This document shows, one piece after another, positions 26,296 through 36,141 of a stretch of DNA of 48,217 nt. Position numbers and translations under genes: made by a program. The number at the start of each line of letters is the position of its first letter. Position 1 is the first letter of the stretch. Below the pieces are notes generated by a model. It ran no database searches. It saw only the letters and a program-made list of their open reading frames with translations, and was not told the origin of the DNA. The DNA is from Aurantiochytrium sp. KH105 (lineage: Eukaryota; Sar; Bigyra; Thraustochytrida; Thraustochytriidae), in contig BGKB01000157.1 of the NCBI GenBank assembly GCA_003116975.1, positions 1 through 48,217 on the forward strand. The letters are read 5' to 3'.

Positions 26296-27732
26296 TCAGT
26301 ACAGAAAGTCGAAGAGGTCCTCGTTGAGAACGACGTCATCAATTTTGTCCGCATCATTAAGCGAGAGCGGCGTGAGAGGTTTGTCCGGAGGCAAGGCGCC
26401 CAAAAAGGGCGAAGGATATGGCATGCCTTCCATGTCAACGTTATCCTGGTCAAGCCCAAGACCCATCTTGCCCCCACTGGCGCGGGCTTGCGGCAAACGC
26501 CCGAGCTGGTGTTGCGATTGTTGCTGCGGTTGCGGCATCTGAGAATGTTGTTGGTGATGGGGAGAGTTTGCGTCTCCAGGCGCCGTGCCAGCAGATGTGG
26601 CAGCCGATCTGCCCATGTCCGAGCCTGCGTCCGCGCGGGCCATCGACTTGCGCTGCGATTGCTGCATCTCGTGTTGCTGCTGGATTTGAGCGTGAATGCG
26701 CATTTGCGCCTCCATTTGCTCAAACACCATACCTTTGTTGTTGTTGTTGTTGTTGTTGTTTGCGGCGGCAGCGGAAATGTGCATGCCTGGCTGATGCGAC
26801 GGGGCATGGGATGGCGAACCCATTTGGCCCTGGACTGTCGAAGCGGCATGGCTGTAGCCGGCAGGGGGCCTTCCGGCATTTTGAAAGTTTCCAGGAGACC
26901 CCATGGCCTGATTGTTGTTGTTTGCTTGATTATACCCCATCCCGCCACCTCCAGGGATCATGAGATTTGTATGCATGCCGCCGTGGCCACCATAATTTTG
27001 GCGCGCGTCGCCATAGCCATTGACTGCCCCAGCGTTCGGCCCTGCATTATCTTCGAGAAAGCTTACGTCGCCCATGGGATAGTTTCCAATGGGCATGGGG
27101 TACGCATGAAAGACAGGATTCAGGGCTTTGCCGTCACTGTATTGCTCGGCCTGGTGTTTGGCAAATTCAAATTGCTGCTGAAAGAGTTCCTGCGTCCGTT
27201 TTGAGTTCGCTCGGTACTTTTGGAGATGCGACTTGATGTGCTCTGTCGTCAGATTTGGAGGCACGTGAGCCATACTCTGCAATATTGACTTTGGCTTGGC
27301 GTGAATGAGCCCAATATCAAAGATGGTCGCCATGAACTGTTTGTGAAGGTCGTCCGACCACGTGAAGCGCTTCCGCTTTCCTGTCGGGGTCTCGCCGTCT
27401 GGCGTGGCATCTTTAGATGATCGTTTCTTTTTCACAGTCTTGCGTTTGGCGGGGGCGCTCGATTTCTGCTCCTCCACGTCGCGGCCCGCGCCATCATTCT
27501 CCACAATATGGGTATTGTTGATGGGGCCATGGATTTTGTGTGCCAACTGCGCTGCTGGCGTATCTGTGTCAATGCCGTTCATCATTTCCGCGCCGAGGGC
27601 GCTATCCGCGCTCGGCTTGGTCTCTCCAGCTTTGTTCAGCTCCGCGTAGAGAGGACCAAGTGCCTCGAGATTGCTGCTGGTCCTTGGTTTAGGCATGGTG
27701 CTGACAGCCGTGCCGCCTTGGTTCTGATGCAT
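26296..27732 (-). CDS. GARP/Myb-like (SHLQKYR class) transcription factor
   Basis: 478 aa. One GARP-type Myb-like DNA-binding domain lies at about residues 118-173. It starts KRKRFTWSDDLHKQFMATI and ends TTEHIKSHLQKYR, the class signature shared with type-B response regulators and PHR/KANADI factors. A basic KRKTVKKKRSSK segment just before it is a likely nuclear signal. No receiver domain is present, so it is not a complete type-B response regulator. The rest is low-complexity: Asn/Gly-rich (about 235-290), an Asn run (about 325-333) and Gln/His-rich (about 345-420). The last 14 residues (DDVVLNEDLFDFLY) are acidic and aromatic, as in activation domains. Targets are unknown. The ATG at 27732 is first in frame; another Met is at residue 13. 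Confidence 0.85.
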   Translation of the reverse strand: MHQNQGGTAVSTMPKPRTSSNLEALGPLYAELNKAGETKPSADSALGAEMMNGIDTDTPAAQLAHKIHGPINNTHIVENDGAGRDVEEQKSSAPAKRKTVKKKRSSKDATPDGETPTGKRKRFTWSDDLHKQFMATIFDIGLIHAKPKSILQSMAHVPPNLTTEHIKSHLQKYRANSKRTQELFQQQFEFAKHQAEQYSDGKALNPVFHAYPMPIGNYPMGDVSFLEDNAGPNAGAVNGYGDARQNYGGHGGMHTNLMIPGGGGMGYNQANNNNQAMGSPGNFQNAGRPPAGYSHAASTVQGQMGSPSHAPSHQPGMHISAAAANNNNNNNNKGMVFEQMEAQMRIHAQIQQQHEMQQSQRKSMARADAGSDMGRSAATSAGTAPGDANSPHHQQHSQMPQPQQQSQHQLGRLPQARASGGKMGLGLDQDNVDMEGMPYPSPFLGALPPDKPLTPLSLNDADKIDDVVLNEDLFDFLY

Positions 27733-30367
27733 TTTTAGGTAAAGACAGCCCGACCAGGTTTATAGACGAGAATTTCGTCCTGACGTTGACCGTCTGCGGC
27801 AGCAAGCAGAGCACTCCAGCTAATTTGTTGAAGGCCCTCTGTTAAGCCCCTCAAACTCGCGGAGCTACCTGTCTTGGTCGCGTCACGGCGCACTGCGGTC
27901 CGATACGACGGGAAAGGAAGCAAGAAAATACGGCCACGTAAGCTGCGTTTCCTTGCGTCGCTAGCGTCTCCGCGGCGCTGTCTCCACGTGTCGACGTCCG
28001 CCGCCGCGTCTCAAAAAGGTACGAGTTGTTGCCTCCTCGGTCGTCTCCTCCTTGTTCTTCTTCTTCTTTCTCCGCCTTCCAGCGCCGCCTCGACGCCTCG
28101 ATCCAGCCAGCCAGCAAGCCAGCCAGCGGCAGCACGCACGCCTGAGCGTGGCAGGGCAGAAGCGAAAGGGTGGGGGGCGGACGCTCGCTCGCTCGCACGC
28201 ACGCACGCAAGCAAGCGCAGGGCTGCCGCGCGGGCGCAGGGCCGCGGTCTGCTGCTGCTCCTGCTTCTTCCCTGGTCTTTGTTTGGTCTTTGAGGAGCGC
28301 GTCGGGACGGGTTGTCGCGGCGCCCCTCGCCACTGCTCTATCCGCGCCGCCGCAAGTCGCCTATCGCGCCCCGCAAGTGCGCTATTCCGCCCCGCAACCC
28401 GCCTATTTGGCGCGTGGCCACTTCCTTCCGGCGGGGGCCCCCTGCGCACAAAACCCGTATCTCTGCCTCCAGCGCAGTTCTTTTCTCCGTCCTGCTTCCA
28501 CGCCTTCACGCACGCGCGCAGTCGCCCGCGAGTTTCCAAAGGCCGGGGGCGCCCAGGAAGAACACGCCAGGCTGCGGACTCCGAGGGTGCCCCCCAGCTC
28601 AGTGCGCGCGGGGGGTGCCTGTGAGGGCCACCTGTTCCTGAAAAGGAATCTTCGCTGCGCGGCCTCTGCGCATCCCCTTCCTCGGCCTGCACTGTCGCCG
28701 TGCTCCTCTGTTGTGCGTAGAGGGACCGCTTCTTTTTGAAAGGGACTCGCGAGGGCTGTGGTGGAGTGAACGAAAGCGATATTCGAACAACATGGCAGGG
28801 TTGATGTGAGGGCGCGGAAGCAGAAATAAATGGTCTTAGGTACACCTCTGAAAAGGTCTCGCGCGCGGGAAAATGGGAGGGAAAATGGGAGATAGGGGGA
28901 GCAGAGAAAAAGTCGATGTAGATTCGATTGGTGGTGCTCCTTGATCATTATCGTCCAACCATCGTCGCGCGTCTGGGCTATACTTGTGATTGATGTGAAC
29001 GCACGCGAAGGCAAGACGCCTTCCTTTCTTTTGCGCCGCCTGTGCTGGAGCTAGAGCATGTCGTTCGAGGCCAGCAAAGAACAAGCAGCCTGGATGAACT
29101 TGAATGCACGCGCGGGAAGAGTGATTTCTTTCTTCCAGCAGTGAATGGCGGTGGGCGAGCGGTGGGCAGGTGGGTATGCTGATCGCCTCATCGCGTCTCG
29201 ACTTGCTTGCCTCTGGATTTCTCATCTCATCTCACTTTACACCTCATCTCCGTTTCGTGATTGGCGATGGGTCCTTCGACACACTCGGTGGTGGCTGGAC
29301 GCAACGCGGACAAGCTTCTCACATGTGACAAGGCAGTAGTGATGGGAAAAGGTGATTGCTCATGCTTGCGTCACGATGATGATTGACGATGCTTGACCGT
29401 CATTCGGCTGGTTGCTTTCATCAGTCAAGGTCGATGCGTGCAGTCGAAGCTGTCAGAAAAGGCTGCCTTGTGGACGGAAGAAATCAAGGTCTGGTTTGGG
29501 GAGAAGGCGAAGGACAAGTTGCTAAACTTCACGAATGGACGATCTAAGACCGCAAGAGCGAATCAAAGGCCCCACTCTTCTTCGTCCCCAATTAACATGG
29601 GAGCACTCGCTAACGAACATGCTAGCTTCAAAGGACCTATCCCCGGTTCAAGTAGTACTACGGTCAACCTTTCATCCTTGTCATCGTCGACCGTTCTCCT
29701 TCCCTAGGCTGAATCTTTCCGCTGCAGTCTCCTGAAGCTGTGATCAAGTCTAGCAATATTTGCAAAAAGCCACACGCAGCCCAATTATTTTTTGTTGTTG
29801 CTAGATACTATCACGCGCGTCGTCTGTCGGCCCGTTCTTTCTTCACTACTGTAAGCCTCCTACGATTCAATCAATCACGAAATCGTCTTCATCGACTTTG
29901 TCAGACTCGGAATGTCGGTGACCAAACCTGAACATTTTCTTCGCCTAGGATCACTTCGGTGTCTTTGCCGTTCTCTCCCTTCAGTGTAAAAAGAAAAAGA
30001 AAGCCACCATGGCCAATCAAGAGACCAACCAATGGCAAGTCAAAAGAGTTTATACGTTTATCGCAGCATCTCCAAGGCTTGCTCTGCTTTTGACACCTGG
30101 CTGCTCCAGCGCTTGAACTTGCCGCAGAAGGATGATCGAAAGAGAACGGAACGTTCCACGTTGGATAGAAGTTTCGCTGGCCAGAGAAACATGCCGGAGT
30201 TTGCAAAGCGACCGACAGACAGACAAACAGACAGACAGACAGCGGGACGAACGCGACGCGCACCGTAGCGAGCATCCTGGCCGGTGCGATAAGGACCACA
30301 GCGAGTAGAGGACACCGTCATTAAGCGGCGCTGCTCGCAGCCCGTTCAGACTCAGGGAAGCCACAAC
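27733..30367. other. 2.6-kb intergenic region between GARP factor and ubiquitin E1
   Basis: No gene could be supported. The frames are Arg/Ala/Ser-rich, mutually overlapping or lack ATG starts. It contains a CTTCTT run (about 28052-28070), an ACGC-rich stretch (about 28190-28212), a 21-bp imperfect tandem repeat (28350-28412) and a GACA repeat (about 30213-30243). It probably holds both promoters and may encode a non-coding transcript I cannot detect. Confidence 0.45.
28350..28412. repeat. 21-bp imperfect tandem repeat, three copies
   Basis: Units at 28350-28370, 28371-28391 and 28392-28412 share the pattern CCGCAA(GT)nGCnTATnnnGCn. The first two match at 16-17 of 21 positions. A weaker related unit lies just upstream (about 28329-28349). 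Confidence 0.75.
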
Positions 30368-33300
30368 ATGAGCCAGACTGGCGAGGCCAAGGGGACCATG
30401 AACGAGCAGCTCTACTCGCGGCAGCTCTTTGTGCTGGGCCGCGAGGCGCAGGAGAGACTGCAGTCATGCCGTGTCGCCTTGGCTGGCGAGATGAACGGCC
30501 TTGCGGTGGAGATTGCCAAAAACGTCATGCTCGCCGGTGTGAACGCTCTCACTCTCATCGACGAAGGCGCAGCGTGCCAGGCCGGCGACCTGGCAGCAAA
30601 CTTTTTCGTGTCCGAGGAAGACGTGCGCACCAAGCGGGGCCGCGTGGAGGCCGTGGTCGAGCAACTTCGCGAGCTCAACGCACTCGTGTCGCTAGAGACA
30701 ATGCCAGTCGCAGATTTCACTCTCGATGATGCTGGCATGGGCCGTTTTGACGTTGTCATTCTTGTAAACGGCACACGCGCGCGTGCCGAGGCATACTCTT
30801 CGTTCTGTCATGCGCACGATCCCAAGGCTATCGCCTTTATCGCCGTAGGATCTTATGGCGTCTATGGCTACACCTTTAGCGACTTTGGTCCCGAGTTCAC
30901 CATTGTTGACCCGGACGGCGAACTTAACCGCCAAGGCATTGTTCTCGAAGTCAAAGCCTCAGAAGACGGCAAAGACCTCATCGTGCTCACTGCGGACGAT
31001 AAGCATCACGGCCTAGAGGATGGCGATTTCGTACGCTTTCGTGGCGTCGGCGGCCTCGAGGCGCTCAACGATGGCGAGCCCCGTCGCGTGCGCGCCGTTC
31101 AAATCCCCAATGCCGACGGCAAAACCGTCGATGGTCTTGCGTTCGCCATCGAGCGGGGCGCAGACAGCCTCGGCGCAGACGCATACACCGGCGGAGGCCA
31201 CTTTGAACAGGTCAAGACGCCCCGCGTTGTCGCGTTTGCGCCTCTGGCCGAGACCCTGGCTGACCCACCCTGCGTGCAGAACGACTGGACAGACTTTTCC
31301 CGGCCCGCCAAGCTGCACGCCTTCCTTCTCAAGCTTTGGGCTTTTCAGAACGCAAAGGGCCGCTTGCCGCGACCTGGGGACCAGACAGATGCCAGCGAGC
31401 TCGCAGCAATCGACGCTGCTTCTGCAGGGGCCGGTGCAAGCGTTGTCGAGGCACAAGATGGCGAGCTGTGCGAACTGCTCGGCCGCGGTGCAGCGGGGCA
31501 GATTAATCCAATGGCCGCGTTTCTTGGAGGCGTGGCTGCTCAGGAAGTTCTCAAGGCGTGCTCGGGCAAATTTACACCCCTACAGCAGTGGCTGCACGTG
31601 GCGTCGCCCGAGTCGCTTCCCGCGCCTGAACAAATGGGCTCAAGTTTTCCTTCGCTCGAAGATTTGAGCGCACACGCCTTGGAGACCCCCGACGCGCGCT
31701 ACTGCGGCCAAGCGGCCGTCTTTGGCTGGGACTTTCAGGCTCGTCTCGGAGCTCTCAAGGTCTTTGTCGTTGGCGCCGGAGCGTTAGGCTGCGAGGCGCT
31801 TAAAAATATGGCGCTCATGGGCGTGGCCTGCAAGAGTAAGGGCGGCGCTCTTACAGTGACGGACATGGATGCCATCGAGCTTTCGAATCTAAATCGTCAG
31901 TTCCTCTTTCGCTCGCAGCACATTGGCAAGATGAAGTCCGTGGTGGCTGCCGATCAAGCCCGGAACATGAATCCTGACTTTGAGGTCAAGGCCATGGAGA
32001 GCAAGGTCGCACCCGACACAGAAGATCTTTTCAATGATGCCTTTTGGGCTGGCATGGACATTGTAGTTAATGCTCTCGACAATGTCACCGCGCGCCTCTA
32101 TGTGGACTCCAAATGCGTTTTCCATGGCAAGCCTTTGCTGGAGAGCGGTACGCTGGGCACCAAGGCCAACACACTGCCTGTGGTGCCAAATCTCACCGAG
32201 TCGTATGGGTCCGATCCGGTCCAGGACGAGGGTGGTGAGGATATTCCTGCTTGCACGCTCCATGCTTATCCGAATTTGATCGAGCATACTCTCGCGTGGG
32301 CAAGAGATGCTGTCTTTGAAAAGTTCTTCAACCTTGAACCCGCGGAGGGCCGCGAATTTCTCGAGGCTGGATCCGTGGAGGCCTACACCGCCGAGGCGAA
32401 TCGCCAGCCAAACACCAAGCTGGCGCGCGTGCGCACGGCACGCGCCGTCTTGAGGGGCCCACATGAAGACGATCATCCAGAAAAGCTCTTTCCATACAAC
32501 GTGGACCTATCTCCTGCGCTCGAGGCTTTGCAAGCTGGCAACGACAAACCGTTACGTCGCACCTGTGTTGAACTGGCGCGCATGCGTTTTGAGGAGCTCT
32601 TTGTGAACAAAATTGCGCAATTGCTGCACGCGCATCCTCTTGACAAGACGGTCGACGACCAGGGAACCCTGTTCTGGTCCGGCAAGCGAAGACCCCCCAA
32701 GTTGGAAACCTTTACGCCGGAGGATCCCCTGCACGTTAAATTTGTGTTGTCTGCAGCCAGCCTTTTTGCACAAGTGTACGGAGGTGTGGACCCGCCGCTC
32801 GAGGTTGCCGAGGTCCGTGAGATTCTCTCGCGACTGGACCCGCTGCCGTCTTACGAAGCCGATGACTCGGTCGCTGTGCCGGAGAACGACGAAGAAGCCA
32901 AAAAGCTACAAAAGGAAGAAGAGGAACGCGCCAAGGCCGCCTCGGCGTCTACATCAGATCTTTTTCAGGCTGAATTGGCCAAATTGACCTCGAGCAGTGT
33001 CGAGCTGCCCAAGGCCGTGCACCCTCAAGTCTTTGAGAAGGACTTTGACCTGCACATGGACGTCGTGTACGCAGCAGCCGCGATTCGTGCGCGCTCGTAC
33101 AGCATTCCTCTCGTAGACCAGCTTGAGGCAAAACGTATCGTTGGGCGTATCATTCCGGCCATCGCAACCACCACGGCGGCCACCACTGGCGCGGTAGCCT
33201 TGGAGCTGTACAAGTTTTTGCACGAGGGTGCGCCATCCATCGAGCGTTTTCGGGCCATGAACCTGAATCTGGCCACGAACTCGTACGCATCCTTTGAGCC

Positions 33301-33715
33301 GACGCCTTGCAAAACACGCAAGTTTGGCAAGGAGCATGAGGTCTCTCTTTGGACAATGGTCAATCTTCGAGGCAACCGCAGCGTGCAGGAAATCTTGGAC
33401 TACTTTATGGACGAGTACTCCTTTGAGGTCAACACCATTTCCACAGATGGAGACGTGACTTTGTACAATGACCTATTTGGCCAGGAGGATCGTCTTGAGA
33501 CCCCGATTGCAGATCTCTACCGGACGGTTGTCGGCAAAGAGCCCCCGTACTTTATCATGCTCAATGTGGACGGCGACTTTGACGAGGACTATGATGACGA
33601 GGAGGAGGACGACGACGACGACGAAGACGGGAACTTTGACGAGGATGAGGACGAGATTGTTCCGCCTGCTTGTCGTATTGACTGGCAGGCTCAAGTCGGA
33701 GAGGACGAAGATTAG
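30368..33715 (+). CDS. UBA1: Ubiquitin-activating enzyme E1
   Basis: 1115 aa, close to the family length. E1 adenylates ubiquitin with ATP and carries it as a thioester to E2 enzymes. The order is standard: inactive adenylation half (from NEQLYSRQLFVLGREAQERL), four-helix bundle and first catalytic half-domain. Then comes the active adenylation half (KVFVVGAGALGCEALKNMAL at about 464-483, LSNLNRQFLFRSQHIGKMKS). The catalytic cysteine is Cys629 in ACTLHAYPNLIEHTLAWARD, followed by the second catalytic half-domain and the ubiquitin-fold domain from about 1000. Near the end a 25-30-residue Asp/Glu-rich stretch separates LNVDGDF from the final strand (VPPACRIDW); this hairpin is short in human and yeast E1. 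A Glu/Lys-rich loop (about 840-860) precedes the late adenylation segment. Start at 30368 is the first in-frame ATG. Confidence 0.96.
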   Translation: MSQTGEAKGTMNEQLYSRQLFVLGREAQERLQSCRVALAGEMNGLAVEIAKNVMLAGVNALTLIDEGAACQAGDLAANFFVSEEDVRTKRGRVEAVVEQLRELNALVSLETMPVADFTLDDAGMGRFDVVILVNGTRARAEAYSSFCHAHDPKAIAFIAVGSYGVYGYTFSDFGPEFTIVDPDGELNRQGIVLEVKASEDGKDLIVLTADDKHHGLEDGDFVRFRGVGGLEALNDGEPRRVRAVQIPNADGKTVDGLAFAIERGADSLGADAYTGGGHFEQVKTPRVVAFAPLAETLADPPCVQNDWTDFSRPAKLHAFLLKLWAFQNAKGRLPRPGDQTDASELAAIDAASAGAGASVVEAQDGELCELLGRGAAGQINPMAAFLGGVAAQEVLKACSGKFTPLQQWLHVASPESLPAPEQMGSSFPSLEDLSAHALETPDARYCGQAAVFGWDFQARLGALKVFVVGAGALGCEALKNMALMGVACKSKGGALTVTDMDAIELSNLNRQFLFRSQHIGKMKSVVAADQARNMNPDFEVKAMESKVAPDTEDLFNDAFWAGMDIVVNALDNVTARLYVDSKCVFHGKPLLESGTLGTKANTLPVVPNLTESYGSDPVQDEGGEDIPACTLHAYPNLIEHTLAWARDAVFEKFFNLEPAEGREFLEAGSVEAYTAEANRQPNTKLARVRTARAVLRGPHEDDHPEKLFPYNVDLSPALEALQAGNDKPLRRTCVELARMRFEELFVNKIAQLLHAHPLDKTVDDQGTLFWSGKRRPPKLETFTPEDPLHVKFVLSAASLFAQVYGGVDPPLEVAEVREILSRLDPLPSYEADDSVAVPENDEEAKKLQKEEEERAKAASASTSDLFQAELAKLTSSSVELPKAVHPQVFEKDFDLHMDVVYAAAAIRARSYSIPLVDQLEAKRIVGRIIPAIATTTAATTGAVALELYKFLHEGAPSIERFRAMNLNLATNSYASFEPTPCKTRKFGKEHEVSLWTMVNLRGNRSVQEILDYFMDEYSFEVNTISTDGDVTLYNDLFGQEDRLETPIADLYRTVVGKEPPYFIMLNVDGDFDEDYDDEEEDDDDDEDGNFDEDEDEIVPPACRIDWQAQVGEDED

Positions 33716-34059
33716 CTTTGCATCTTCTCCCACTCGAGGGAGAGAATCGGATCGTAATCGAATCGAATCGAATCGAAATGAATAAAGATCACATGAAATC
33801 GGTTGTTTTCTCTTTTCCTTGCTTACTCCTTGTGTCTCTTTCTTTTCAAGCGATGATGAATGAATGGCGTGCAAAACGAAAAGCGAATTCGTCAAAAAGA
33901 TCTGATTGATCGATTGATCAAGGAAGATTCCACTTTTCTTGCCAGAAAAAAGTATACCTAAAAATAATACATATTCTTTGCGACGCGAGCACCACGTCTT
34001 ATCTTCGTTCATTCTTTTTATTCTTATAACAAAATTCAACCTGCACTAGCGTATAATCA
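33716..34059. other. Spacer between converging genes
   Basis: 3' flanks of E1 (+) and the APH/CHK-like kinase gene (-). Short AATCG repeats (about 33753-33776) and GATTGATC units (about 33904-33921) are visible. Otherwise AT-rich; no gene recognised. Confidence 0.5.
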
Positions 34060-35316
34060 TTACAGGAGGCGCATCGCATCCCACTCTTCAATGGCAGCGC
34101 AGAGGCGTTGAAAGCCAATTGCGTGCGTTGGCCGCGCAGACTCGTCCTCGACGCCAGCAACCGCGCCAAAAATATACGATGCGAAAATGATCAAAAGTGC
34201 CGCCTGTTTGAGTTCGCGAAGTTGTGCATCATTGGTGATGCCTGCGGCGTGACAGTAGGCATCCTCAAGTGCTTGCTCGTGTTTCCGAAAAGTATCCCGT
34301 GTGAGCGAGAGAACCAGAATGTAGACGAAATCGTAGACGCCATTTCCCTGAGAACACATGGCCCAATCAAAGACAGCCACCTCGACTTCACCTCCAGCAG
34401 CAAGATCACCGGGCGTGAGTGTGGAAGGGGCGATCGAATTGGACGTCGGCGAGGAATGGCCCGGGGTTGCGATCCGAAAACGCATATTCTCTGCGCGAAA
34501 GTCGCCGTGCACGAGTGTGCGCGGCGCTGCGGCCAGGCGCTCCGAGAGGGCCTCGTATTGTGAGGCAAGTGCCCCCACCTTGGTGCGAATATCCTCGGGA
34601 ATGTCGTCGCGGTGTATCTTTTCAACGGCGGGCCACACGGTCTCCAAATGGCTGACCAAGAAGGGGACGAGCGGGAGTTGCACAGGGAGAATCGGAAGCC
34701 ACGACTTGTCGAGATGCGGGCTTGAACGAAAGGCGGCGTGGACCTTTCCAATCGCGCAAACGGCAGCAAGAGCCTGGCGAAAAGTGAGTCCCTGCGCATC
34801 GTCGTGCGTGAACCATTCGGCGGGCTGGAGCTCTTCGAGCACGAGCACGAAATCAATGGCGTCGCGTCGCTCAGCCAAAACGCAACGAGGCGTTTTGCAC
34901 GGCACAAATTGCGCGAGCTCGGTGTAAAACTTGCACTCGCGTTCGGGCCAGCGTTGCAGCCCCGCGACCTCACGCACGCTCGACCCTTCGGGCGGTGGAC
35001 GCTTAACGATATAGCGCAGCGTTTCGTCGGGTTTCTTGCCGGACACCACGAGCAGTCTCGAGGTCTCGCCATTAACGCCCTTGACGCCAACCCTCGATCC
35101 ATCGTCGAGGTTCTCCTCGTCAGCGCTCTGCGTTTCGGCAAGCTCGTTGCCCTCGATGTCGGCGCGGCACGTCGCGCGCAGAAAAGGCACACTCAGCGGC
35201 GTCGGCAGCGCCTGCAGCGTCAGCTTCTTCACCATGCCACCTTCGAGGATCGCCACGCGGAACCAGTGCCAGGCTACGCTGGACGCCGCGCGCGCCCACG
35301 CGAGGGTGCCGCGCAT
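34060..35316 (-). CDS. APH/CHK-like small-molecule kinase
   Basis: 418 aa from the chosen start. The catalytic loop LVHGDFRAENMRF (about 265-277, HGDxxxxN) and the metal-binding VFDWAMCSQGNGVYDFVYIL (about 312-331) are those of the aminoglycoside phosphotransferase/choline kinase-like fold. The arrangement is closest to the ecdysteroid-kinase-like (CHK) group. The upstream lobe has RYIVKRPPPEG, whose Lys may contact ATP, and a Glu in EVAGLQRWPERECKFY. These enzymes phosphorylate small hydroxylated compounds; the substrate here is unknown. The N-terminus (MRGTLAWARAASSVAWHWF) is amphipathic and could target an organelle. An in-frame ATG at 35433 would add 39 residues that include a Phe run from a TTC tract, which I take as leader. 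The gene is divergent from the FAD monooxygenase gene. Confidence 0.75.
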   Translation of the reverse strand: MRGTLAWARAASSVAWHWFRVAILEGGMVKKLTLQALPTPLSVPFLRATCRADIEGNELAETQSADEENLDDGSRVGVKGVNGETSRLLVVSGKKPDETLRYIVKRPPPEGSSVREVAGLQRWPERECKFYTELAQFVPCKTPRCVLAERRDAIDFVLVLEELQPAEWFTHDDAQGLTFRQALAAVCAIGKVHAAFRSSPHLDKSWLPILPVQLPLVPFLVSHLETVWPAVEKIHRDDIPEDIRTKVGALASQYEALSERLAAAPRTLVHGDFRAENMRFRIATPGHSSPTSNSIAPSTLTPGDLAAGGEVEVAVFDWAMCSQGNGVYDFVYILVLSLTRDTFRKHEQALEDAYCHAAGITNDAQLRELKQAALLIIFASYIFGAVAGVEDESARPTHAIGFQRLCAAIEEWDAMRLL

Positions 35317-36141
35317 GGTCGCGTCTGCTCCGCCCGCGGACTCGGCGCGGACGTCGAAGAAGAAGAACAACAAGAAGTCGCTGCAGCACGTTCCGGGTTT
35401 GCTGCACCATCTACCTCGTGCTGCTTGTTGCATTCACAAGTATCATTCGCACGTCACGCCGAGCCGGCCATGGCCGATCTCCTGCGACGCGCGAGGGCCC
35501 TCGCTCAGCAACCCAAGCGGACATCCCTCTCGCCAGGCCAGGCTAGCGCGGCGCCGGACGCCCGACGCGTCGTCTCTTCGCCTCTCTTCGATCTGCGCGC
35601 GCGTCTCCGCGTCGAGCGCCATGGCCTCGCAACCCGAAGACGGTCATCATCTTGTATCACATCCATCCATCCATCCATCCATCCATCCATCCATCCATCC
35701 ATCCATCCATCCATCCATCGTGCGCGCCGGGGCGCCAAGAACCCGGACCGGAGAACCGCTCTCGCGCGGCGCGAACTTGCGGACGCCCCGCGGTCTCCGT
35801 TTCGCCGCGCATGCTGACGGAGTCGAGCTCTGCTGCTGCTCGGCGTGGCGTGGCCAGGGAAGAGATACCTTACTTGTGCGAGGACAAGAAGAAGACGAGC
35901 GCCGCCTTGACCACGGATAGATCGGCACGAGACCTCGCCCGCGAGACCCTCCGCGCGCGTCGCCCGTTCGCAGTCTCGCGAGTCCGGCGCCCGCGCGGGA
36001 AGGGCTCGCGCGAGCGTGCCGGCGACGCTCGCAACGCGGCCCGGCGGCTCGCGGGGTGGCGGGCAGCAGTCGGAGCGTGGCCTCGCGGCGCGACAAACCT
36101 GCGGCCCGGGCGTCCCGACCGTCCAAGCGCGGGACGCGACC
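35317..36141. other. Divergent intergenic region with ATCC microsatellite
   Basis: About 0.8 kb between kinase and FAD monooxygenase start codons, GC-rich apart from the ATCC array. Frames spanning the array read as Ile-His-Pro-Ser repeats on the plus strand and Met-Asp-Gly-Trp repeats on the minus strand; neither is taken as a gene. Confidence 0.45.
35661..35716. repeat. (ATCC)14 microsatellite
   Basis: Fourteen perfect tetranucleotide units. Being pure, it is probably length-variable between strains. Confidence 0.95.

Noticed and set aside
27851..28845. Several 160-294-aa frames upstream of ubiquitin E1
   Set aside because: They overlap one another on both strands, are low-complexity and show no family features.
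29393..29707. 104-aa plus-strand frame
   Set aside because: Begins with TTG, and an ATG appears only near the end; no recognisable sequence.
35661..35716. Ile-His-Pro-Ser repeat protein from the ATCC array
   Set aside because: Pure tetranucleotide repeat, open in several frames on both strands; a microsatellite, not a coding repeat.
36016..36141. N-terminal extension of the FAD monooxygenase from 36016
   Set aside because: It would start at GTG; the first ATG in frame is at 36142.
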